A DNA stretch of 64,000 nt from contig JAQGDQ010000020.1 of NCBI GenBank assembly GCA_030141605.1, forward strand, positions 682,001 to 746,000, given 5' to 3'. Below are positions 39,101 through 51,100 of this stretch, in pieces. How positions within the stretch are numbered: the stretch's first letter is position 1; every line of letters begins with the position of its first letter. Origin of the DNA: Tubiluchus corallicola (Eukaryota; Priapulida; Priapulimorpha; Priapulimorphida; Tubiluchidae). Both the position numbers and the translations under genes were made by a program. The notes beneath the pieces were generated by a model. The model ran no database searches. It was given only the letters and a program-made list of their open reading frames with translations, and was not told the origin of the DNA.

Positions 39101-42100
39101 CAATCAGGACAAAGTCGTCTGCAAATTGTAAATGTGAATCATGAGCCATTACTGAGTTTAAAACCTAACAGAGGCTAAAAATCTGTTAATTTTGATTTTG
39201 CTCTACAAAATGAGGGTGCCACTTATATGTCAGTGCATCTTACAGGGCAGAAATACAGTAGCTTATTATAACAGCTATCATCAACTAGTGCTACCTACCA
39301 TCAGGAAATGTAGTTATCCTGTCATGTATTTCAGCAGCTCTCGCAGCCTTTTCCACCTCTTCATCTTCTGCAGTCACTCGGCCATACCTAACATTGTACC
39401 TGGATAATACAAAACATAAAAAACAATATTTAAGACAGAGAAATGTGCATAAAGAAGCAGAAGACTTTGAGCACATAAATTACAAAATAATGTACTGTTT
39501 TTTACAATTTTTTTTTTGCACTGAACCAGCAATGCCAGAAAATTTCTCATTATCACAGTTTTGTCAATCAAATAATTTACTTAAACTCGGCATAGTTAAG
39601 AATCCTGTGAAAAACATATTTAGTTGGACAAGGTTATCACAATGCTAGAGCATCAGATCAAAGTCATTTTAAGTTTTGATGGAGCTTGTGCATTCAAACC
39701 TGTGAACACCAGGAGAATGTATTAAGAAAACCATATGATCGGCAGGTGTGTTTTTTTAATGATGACATCAGAAAAAAGACATTCATAAACATTTACGAAG
39801 TGTCCCACGTTGCCTGACATCAAGGTTGTCAAACTTAAAAATGCAGTGGCTTTGCTACCATGTGACAACCATCAATCCAATGTCCAAATAAGAAGCAAGA
39901 AAATGTAAAGCGTACTCAAGTCATCACGCAAATATTCAGGATAGGGTAAAAGCAGATGTCATGCTCAACTGCATGGCTGGCTTCTCTTATTATATTAATT
40001 ATATGTGTCTTGAGTAAGACAAGTATGTGACAATTCAGTTATCATCACAGTAAAATAAGCTTGAAGGCTTTTGTTTGACTTCTTGCTAGCCGAATAATGG
40101 TACTTTTTCTGACTATAACTAATCTCACATGGCAAGTTGCAAAACTTTTTATAGAGGTATCAAAGTACCCAATTTTCAAAATTATTTGGATTTCAATTTG
40201 TTTAGAAAACAGTTAAAAACAGTTACTTGGCATTCAGGAAGTCAAATAACTCACACAATATTAGCTTTTATGTGCAGTAGATAACATAACTGGGCAAAAC
40301 AAACTTACATGATGTTGTCGTTAAAAAGAACAGTATCCTGAGGGACTACGCCAATAGTCTTTCTAAGAGAAGACTGTTTAACCTGTAAAAAAAAGTAATG
40401 TAGAATCTGTGATAAAAATGCTCAAATGGGGAAATTTAAAAATTATTCATTCTACAGCACATAGTGTGCTCCATAATTTAAACAGTAAGGTAATGTGCTA
40501 ATGCTAATGTTAAGTGCTCATAAAGGAGACCACCTTTTTCAACATAAGACTCAGAGTACTCATAGAAAAGCATCTCGCTGCCAATTATATAGAAATTAGT
40601 CACTCATACAAAAAACTTTAATAAGTGTGCACACGAAAGATAGTAGACTTCAAAGTATAAATTAATTCATCACACTGCCCAGTTTATAAATTAGCATCCT
40701 CATTCATATTACCTGCGAGATATCTTGATCATCGATAAGTATACTGCCACTATTTACATCGTAGAACCTGAATATCAAACGAACAATGGTGCTTTTTCCA
40801 CTTCCTGTATGACCAACCTGCATCAGAAAATACTCACCCATAAAATCACTGCAGATATATAAATGTTAACTGCACAATTATTAATGATTAATGGTATTTT
40901 TCATGCAATTCAGCATTCAGTGAGCTGAGACCCAGCACACTGTTCCAAGACCTACTCAACATACAAACTCGTAGCAGGATAATTCTCTAAGATAAAACAC
41001 ATGACCAGCAAAAGTATCTCAGCTACATTTGTGTATATGCTGTCTCAGTAAGACTATATTTCCCTCAGGCAGTACGACAAATGAAACAGCTTAGAAGGAG
41101 TATTGTACCCATGATATCTTATACTGCTTGTCCTGCTAAACTATAAATCTCTGTTTTTAAATTTTTAAAAACCTCTGCATTATTCAAATGCTACTGATTA
41201 AAAAATCTAAACATACCAATGCCACTGTTTGTCCAGGCTCGACAGTAAACGAAACAGACTTCAATATTTGCCTCCTTCACAAATACAAGAAAAAAATTGA
41301 TACTAAATGCTTTTCAGAAGTGATCCCTTAAATTAAGCAGGAAAGACAATAAAAAAACTCCTAGAATCTGGAAATACCATATATACGTGTGTACAAGTCA
41401 GCATTATGTACGAGTCGGTGTTGTACATTTTAAGACCAAAAATTGCATCATTTTATATATTACCTGTGCACAATTCCACCATAAAATATTAAGATCTTCC
41501 AAAGTAAATGATGTCAACAATGGCCGAGTAATAAATCAATAGCAGCCTACTGTGTTAGTGTGTAAGATACGTACAAGTGCCTGGGCCAAGTATATTATAT
41601 CTAACCAGTGTGTGGTGTGTGTGTGTGTGTGTGTGTGTATTCATGTTGAGGGCCCTCAATGCAATCCAAGATAATACAGCCTGGCCTTTCATCGTGCATA
41701 ATTTGTTTGTAATGCCTTTAACTCTAGGATATAGCGGTCAGGATCCGTCGTAACATTTCAGTCGCTGATTTCTCACTTATAACTAAAAACTCATATCTGA
41801 AACGTCACAGTTTAATTCAGTAACATCATAAGCAATTCCATGTTCTGATCAAGTGCTCCGTCGCTAGTTTATTTACTGGTAATATATAAATTTTAACTTA
41901 ATTTCACATACATTAAAATAAATTACAGTAATATTTGTTAATTTTGTGAAGTAATGTCAAGATGCAAACATTCTCTGATGTGAAGTATCACAGTATGAGT
42001 GTTCATTCAGTCCAGCATATAGTGAAGGATTATTTCTTTACATATTCCTATTGTAGACGACTCTTTAGCAACATCTCCCAAAAACATATCGTGAGTATAA

Positions 42101-45100
42101 ATCGACTCCAAAAATTTCACCTTGAAAATTGCCTCCCAAAAATTCGACTTGTACATAAGTATATACGGTAAATACTTAAACTAAATTCATATTATCAGAA
42201 AAAAGTATAGTTCAATTCAACTACATAAACAATTACGAAAAATTTAATAACTTTACAAAACAATAACGAAGTATCTGCAAAACATCTTAAAAGCAATATC
42301 ACAAGTTCCTGAGCCAAATAATTACACTTAGCGGTCTTGAGCCACATACTGCAGTACAGACTATCAAATGTGACCAATTTTGGCAAAGAGAGAGAAGTGT
42401 TGTTGGGAAACAGAATAAAGAGTGTCACTCCATATAAGTGATTTAGTTATTGCAAAATTAAAAGAACTCCATAAAAGATAATATTTGGAGCAATATATCA
42501 ATTGCTTAGTTAAACAAGATGTGATTAATTCTTCTATAGGCCCTCTCGTAATACTATTATAACGAATAAATAAGTACATTTATTCACCAACAATAACAGA
42601 GAACTGAACTGGATGACAACCAAAGTGGAAGAGTGGGAAGTACATATGTTATAGCAACACTGCATCTTCTTGAAGGCTCAAATATTCATATTCAAAAGCT
42701 GTTTTCTGGAAGTGTTAGTTTGTTGTAAATCTTGATTGCCACTTAAATACAATTTACTTAACTCGCTGTGTCAATGTGATATTTAATGTGAAAACTTACT
42801 CTAAATTTTTTCTAACTACTTCATATTATCAAAAAAATATTTGAATTTAAACAAATGTGTGCATTCAAAAGCAATTTGAATTTATTTTGTTTTGTAGCAG
42901 CTACAATAACCTAGAGCACTAGAACCTATAACCTATAAATTCAAATACTTTCTGTTAGCTGAACATCAATATGTAAAAACTTGCAGACCTGTCATCATAT
43001 TGAAAGCAGACATCTTTAAATTCTATTTTTCCACTAGATACACGCAAGTCTAAGGCATCAGGTGTGTCTTGCACTTCCTGTTTCTGGTTTAGTAAATCAA
43101 ACATGTTCTCCATATCAATAAAGGACTGCTGTATCATCCTGTTGAAAAATGAGTTTTGGTAACTTAATAAAATACCATAAATACCAAAAATAAATACAAA
43201 CAATACATAAAGCACTTGCATCTAAAGAAATGATAATCAAATACGTGTGAAATGTGCACTCTTGTACCTCTGCTACTTTATCCAAAAACTTTTTGTTCAA
43301 ATTTTGCTGGGATGACTGGAAGGTATAATTCCGCAAAATATTTATTTACCTAGCCTCATAAAATTCAAATACTTTCTGCTAGCTAATATAATTTGGCTTA
43401 CATTGTTCACATGAAAAAGTTCATTCAATCTGCTAGCTGCTAGTAATTTCACAAGTTATAATTTAGTGCAATTTGCGTTCCAACAAAGGATCTGGGATTT
43501 TACGTATTTGGATAAGTGAGTTTGTTCAATGTTTGTGCTGTAGGAGAACAAAAAAAGTTTTATAAACATTTTACATTTTAATAGACTCACTTTGGGATGG
43601 AAGTGTTTTGACCCAACTAACTGATTAATTCAATTAGAAAGGGTGTAGCCTATTACTATAGAAGTATGAGTAATCAGGCATCACCATAGTATGCATTGGA
43701 AAGGCTTTAAATGAATGTTCGAAATGAATTAATGTCAAAATTCCTATTGATGTGCAATTATTTAAGAACACTATGTGCATAAGTGAATTTATAAAAAAGA
43801 AAATAAAAAATCTCGGTAATCTGATTATTACCACTAAATATTACGAATATTCAAGGTTTGTTGCTTCACTTCTTCACGCAGAAGTTTATAAAATTTCATA
43901 ATGATGAAAACATTGAAAATCTGTTGCTGTATACTGCACATATTCAAGCAAGCCACCTAGTCACTTAGTGCTTGAACTACAGTAGGCAATGACCTTGTTT
44001 CCCCTGTGAAAAGCAGTAGGAACTTCAAAAGCAAACTGCTGGACAACTGATTAAATGTTTAGCTTCCAGAACCAACAAGGTTAACTGCAGGTGGATGAGG
44101 GGGTGTCAGATTCAAAGCAAAACCATTAACGCATATGATAAACATACTGAGCCTGCTTACAAACAAAAACTGTACCTAACATAACTGTTTCTATGTATAT
44201 TAATAATGCACAAAATTGACGTAAAGTTGACATAAAAGCAGTAAAAGATCTTTGGGCATACACAAGTGTCTTATTTTAAGTATGTGAAGGAAAAATTGAG
44301 TCAATTATCGACAGTTTTTATATACATTTGAATAGGAGCGGCCGATACCAGACGTTTTTGAGTCAATTAGGCGACTGAGTCTATTAACCGTGAGTCTAAT
44401 AAACGGCGCCTAGTGAACAAAAGAAATGTTCAAGATCATTTTTCATTGCACTATTTCATTAGATTAACTTTCAATTGATTAAACTGATTAAAAAAATTGC
44501 ATCTTGACCATAATTAGATCTCTCTTAAAATCACATTTTCAAACAGTAGAAATTTTTTTATATATGCAGCCAGTTTTTGAGTTCTCATGATCAACTGACA
44601 CTAATTTCTAAATCAGCTTACACTCTAAGATTCCAATTAATGAACATTAGTAACAGTCCTACCTGTAATATGTGCCAAACCAATTCAGTGGAACATACAG
44701 TTGAATCAGATAAGTTGAAAACAGCACATAATCACCAACAGTCAATCCTTTTCCACCAACGACCAACCAGGCACAGTACAAAGAACCAGCTAACAGCCCA
44801 GCATTTATCGTAAAACTTTGCACCATATTGAGTAGGTTGAGAGAAGCTGTGGATATGTACTCAGCTTCCTGAAATTTAAGTATAGCTGCTCGGTAACGCT
44901 GTACTTCATAATCTTCTGCTCCATAATACTTCACCTAAACACACAAGCAAAACAAAGTTAGAAAAGGAAACCTGTTCAGGAGAATCCTAAGCAACACAAA
45001 TTAATGCTTAGAAGTTATGAGTTGTGTTGAAAATGCAAATTTATATTATGCAAAAACCTGACTTTCTGGGGAACTATATTCTATTTATTATATACTATAT

Positions 45101-48100
45101 ATCTAGGCTATCTATATACCAGGTACTAGTTATTGTACCCTTTTTCCTTTAATTTTGCTACCCTTTCTCTTGCACCCATGTAATCACTTATTAATATATA
45201 TTCTTCCTCTTATTTTCATGTAAATTTTATATGATTAATCAGCTATGTATTTCATGTAAATGTGCACTATAAGAGATAAATAAACATGCCTATGTCTATG
45301 TCTATGGGTATCTGTATATTTAAATGCGTATTTAGAAATCTGCATACCGTTTCAAAATTTAATAGTGAATCAACTCCTTTTGCTCTGGTTTCATTATCAA
45401 GTAAATTCATTCGACGTCTGAATTTCGTGCGCCACTCTGTGACGAGTATTGTAAACACTGTAATAAATAATAAACCAAATTAACCTTAACATCAAATTAA
45501 ATCTCTATCATAAAAAATCTGAATGCAATATGCAATTTTGAAATTAACAGATAAAAATGTAGAGTGTAATTTCAGTCTCATACACAAAACAATACTCTCT
45601 TGACATCTATCATACATGAGGATAAACAAAAAGATTTGTATCCTATAGTATTTAACAAAGCAGCTTCATAATATGCATACCTTTCAAAACAGCAAATGTA
45701 GACCATTTTAAAAAAGTTGGTTTGAGTGTTCACACGACAGTGTTGGGGCACAAAACTGGTTTGGAACCATTTTGGGAGGTAATTTGGAACCATTTTCAAA
45801 CTGTTTCAGACTAAAATCATTTGAATGGCATGATGTTAGCAATGCACACAACATGTCGTCTAACAAATAGCCAGTGACCGTGCGGATACGCAAAACATTT
45901 TCAAACCACTTAGCCGTGTGAAAAAAGATCTTCCTTGTCATTAGAAGACATAATGTCCGTGAGATAATATACCATAGGAAAGTTCCGTTACTGATGTCAG
46001 CATCATCAAATGTTCTTGTTCAGTGACAAGCAAATGTCAGTGCAACAAACCGAAAAGCCTGAAAAATTCGACCTATACTTTCCTTCCACTGAACTAACAA
46101 AAGTTAAAGTAAGGTATGTATTATTTAATACATAATACATACATATCAGGTACATAATACATACCTAAATAGAGCATCATTGTCAGGAAAACAATGAGGC
46201 CAAACCACAAGTTGAAAGTAGTTGCGAAGTAAACAATTGCAACTATAATATCTACTATTGTTGGTATGATGTTAAATATAATATAGCTGAAAACAAAAAA
46301 ATATGACATTTGTAGGAATTAATCACAATAATCATGATTGCAAAACAATATCGGAAACAACAAAATTTGTTTCGAATCACTATACCTACTTAAAAAAATC
46401 CACTAAATGCTTTAGCTATTATGTTGAATAGTGCATAATTGAAAAACACAATATTGAAAACATGTAAATAAAAATAAATTTGTGTACTTATTCAAACAAA
46501 CAAAATTGTGCAAAAAAATTAACTGGCTGGTGTCAGTCTATAAAACGTCAATAGGCCTGTAATGCTCACTAATAAACGAACAATCCAACTGTTATTGGAC
46601 CCAGACCCATATGCATTCTCATTACTTCAAGATTAAGAGTTTTTTACTTCTTGCCCTTCTAGCAAGCATTTGTTAAAAATAATTCTTTAAATCATTAATA
46701 ATAAATATATTAAAGTCTTTCAACTGATGTATAAATTGACAAAAGATAATAAAGTTAAAGCACTAGCTGCGGAAACAATATGTCCACATAACCTATATAA
46801 TAAATTACTACCTAAAATAACGTAGACTTGCAAAAGTCTCATCAAAAACACTTTAAGCAGTATAAGGACTAAATCAAAATAATCATCATAGCAACCCAGA
46901 GAAGGTAGAATGTTCAGGCATTTGCACTTTAAATTTCAAAGTATTACTCACTATAATTGAAAAGGTTATTATTTGTTAATTGTGGCAACTCCATGTTTTG
47001 CAAACATTTAATAATGATAGTTAGTAACAGACAGTAATAAATATGATACTTGAGCAAAGTGTTTATGCTTGTTGTGCCTCTATCCATCACTCTGAGTACC
47101 TCTCCAGTCTTTCTTCCTAAATGCCATCTTAGTGATAACCTATCAAAAAAATATAGCTTTGGAAAAATTACATAAAAACTACTGCAAAAATCAATCACCA
47201 TTAATCATAAAGCACTATTGTAATAATTTCTCTGGGTTTTGTATCTCTTATGTTGTTTAATTAGAAAACAGACTGCCGATGAAACACGTCTGGCTATCTA
47301 GTCGTCGGTATCAGTATGTCAATGCACACCACAAATTTTCAAGCAACCCTGCACACTTTCTACATTACATTTATTAGCTTAACAGCACTAAATCTTTTTT
47401 CATTTTCAGCTGCCCTAAATTCACTTATAGCAGGCACATCTTCACATGCTTTTGTGTGCAAGAAAGCACTATGAAAAAACTGTTGAGAATACAAACCCGT
47501 GTAAATGTTTATAGAGATCTACTTGTATTTCCCTAGCTGTATACTGTTGAACACGAATCCACAAATACGTATTCAAGTTGTTCAACAACCCCATAGAACC
47601 TGTAATCATGAATGATAAAAAAAGTCAGTCTTACACAGTCAAATGAGGTGGGACACGATACCCAATTTGGGCAAAAAGTGTGGTAATTGAATTCTGGTAA
47701 GCATGTGGGCTTTTTAAAGTGACTAATGCAGCAGCAAAATTGTTACTCTTTGTTTAGCAATAAAGGTAAAAACTGTTTATACCAAAATTAATGGTTTACT
47801 GAAGTAAAAGTTTCAAAAACAATCACGCATCTGTGGGTGCTGGCACTTCACGCCATATTGCCAAAATTTTGAACATTCACACATTAGCCTTACAATTTTT
47901 AAGCACTTATCTGTTAATAATCACCTAGCAAACATACACCATAGTGTATGGCATGTACACTTTAACTCATATTCAAAACTTGCGTTCGAACAACTACATA
48001 ATATAACATTAAAGTATTAACAATATTTTTACCTGTTCCTCCTCCCTGAAGCAGTCGAAGTACAACATAAATCAAAATGTAGTCCCATTTAAACTCCAAA

Positions 48101-51100
48101 TCAACTCCGGTTAAACTATCAACTATAATGTAATAAAAAACTTAATAATTTAAATAATTAACATGTGGTCTTCAGCAACATGCTTTAAGAAAACTAACAA
48201 CAAAAAACAAGAAAATTTTAAAACACTGAGGAACTTAAAAAGGCGAGCAAATTAACTAAATCAAACTCTGTATTACATCAGTCATCCATTAAAATGATAA
48301 AATACATATTTTGTACAACACAAAAAATAAAACATACAGTAAAGCACTCTAACTATAATCATCTTCCAGTGTACTTTACAAAAACTATAATAATCTACAT
48401 AAATCAACACAGTTATAAACATTATCAAGCTTTTAGTGAAGGTTTAAAACCATTAATGTTAGAAATAACTTTAATTGGTAAATCAATATTAGTATTGTTT
48501 ATTTATATACTTGGTACTTTCCTATACTCAAGTACTTGTACACAAACAGTTTTCGAATGGCCTGGTACTTGTACATAGCCTACTGTAGCAAAAAGTACTT
48601 GTGCTTCAATACTTACTGTCACATTTATCTATCATAATTCCAATTATTTTCGTTATTTTAACAAAAAAATTGAATAACAAACCTATTAGTTTATTATACA
48701 CAGGTACAAGTACATTCAGGCCCCGCACAGCTGCAATGATGAAAAAACAAAATACAACTCGCAGTTGTAGCATAAGACTCTTCTTTGGAAATACAAAAGG
48801 CCATATCAGCTTCGTCTTTTCCCAGACATTTGTCCATGTAGACTGACTAGTATTAGTATGTGCTCCTCTAAGTGGCGTTTCTTCTGTTAATGGCTAAATA
48901 AACAACAAAAACTATAAATGTGCCAAGGAAAACATTTCCTTATTATTTCAATACATAATGATAGCATTATTTTTCGTGTTTTTGTCCCAAACGAAGAGAA
49001 TAACCTTAGCATTAAAAAACAAATGATTAGAACAAATACAAATATGTTTTCAGATTCTAGCTTCTCAAAAACTGTGAATCAACAAGTATGAGGTTATGAC
49101 TTTTATGTTCCTCATTTAACAAAAAAAATTAAATTATGTCAGCACCCGATCACAATCCTTCAATTACAACACAATTAAATGATGGAAAAAAGTTTTAAAA
49201 TTCTCATTTAATGCTTTGAAATACATATCAAATCACCAACAGCAAACCTTTTAGCAAATTCTATTTGAAGTTACTCCGATTCAAATTATACTTACAGCAA
49301 TATACAAAAAACAAAATACCTTGTTCTCCTCTATATTTGAAACATCTCTGCTTAGCATTGCATACCAAGTTCGCTTACTTGGTAAGCCTGGGGCTGCAAG
49401 GCCAATGATAAACAAAAGTGCAGTAGAGATATACCTTATGACGAATAAAGCAGTCTCTATATTATCTGACTTTCTATAAAAAAAGGACAATATGTTACCT
49501 TTTGTCAGCAAAAATTAAACTATATAAACTTTAATGAAAGTGACTAATCAAAATTAAACAAATGCTCCATGTTACAAATGTACCTAATAATAGAAAACAT
49601 GATTTATCATTTGTTAAAGTATTAATTTCACGACGCATCTTTGTTAAGAAATACAGTGATACTACAGCACTGTATACGACAACGTAGTACACCTTGGAGT
49701 ATTATACTGTTTTTTCCAACTCCATTGTACTATATTAGTTAATTACTATTACTTTCAATTAAAAGCAGAGAAAGCAATTAATTTCAGAGAAAAGAATCAA
49801 TGCTTCTGCAATGACATAGAATTTCTCTTCATCTTTTCAAAATGCACTAAATATTTACTTTCTTGTTAATCAGTTTACCAATTAAAACTTATAAACCACA
49901 GGATTCTGAACAAAAAATTTGCTGTAGCTGTCGGCTTACTTACGTGCGTTGCTTGAACCACCATTCTTCGCTAAACCAATTAAGAAAGCTTAAATTTGAT
50001 TTGATCAAAGCAAGCATCCAGAATATCAGCAAGATCATGCCATGTCCTCTGGTGGGAACGGTTGGCAGCATGCGCCGTCGTTCTACGATTATCAGTGCAA
50101 GAGAAATGGAATATGCAGCCAGGTAGAATATGGAACTCAAAATCATAAATCCATAAATATGCTTATCACCTTCAGAAAACACAAAGAAATATATAAGCAA
50201 CAGGACTATGAGATCGACTCTATAGCTCTCTTTCAGAATGCATTGTTGCAATCTACCACTGTGCAATAATTCTTTAAATTTTCAAGTTGCTCACCACTTC
50301 AACGAAAATAGTTTTAACACAGCAAAGTAAAAAGCAAACTACCAGACTGGACAGGTATCAAATCAGGTATAATTAAAATCAGCTTAGCCAACACCTCTTT
50401 GGCTACTTTACAAGTTCAAATTGATTTTTGATTGATTTCTTAGAAATGATGAAGATATTATTAGTCATCGTTTCTTAGTTATGCTTAATTAATTAACACA
50501 AATATACCTTACCTAATACTGTTCCATACAAAATCAAATGCACCACTGCTTCTAGAGCAAGAAGAACTGTCAGAAATAACTAAACAAAAAAATACAATAA
50601 AAACTCAAGTATCACATTTCAAAAATAAAAATTTCAAAAAAGTTTATGTACAATATGTGACATTAGCAGGGTTTTAAATTTGAAAAAAAGCTAAGCAACT
50701 TAACATAATATCAGGTTAGAATACACTGCTATTTTACCAATAGAAGTTGCAGAACTTATCTTACTGTTGGCATTTTCTAGAGTGCTGAAAATTTAGTATC
50801 CTGAATTTGACTTCTTAACAACATATTAGTGATTTACTTACACAGGATCTTATAGTAAGCTATATAATATTAATTTACACTGAACTGATCAAAAAGCAAG
50901 GGTTTTCTGAAATTTGCACACTATACTTAGAATTTCACCAGTTGCAAAATGTGTTAAGACACAAACTACTGAAAAAAAAGCTTCAAGTTACCTGTAGACT
51001 GAAGAAAAAGCTTTTTGGTCGTATTCTGGGATCAATGAGATTAGAATATTTGTGATAAAAGTACAATTGTGCTCCTAAAATATAATGTACACTTATGTAT

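Noticed and set aside
48470-48610. Repeated agtacttgtac motifs in ABCB6 intron 6
   Set aside because: Only three degenerate short copies; too little to call a structured repeat.
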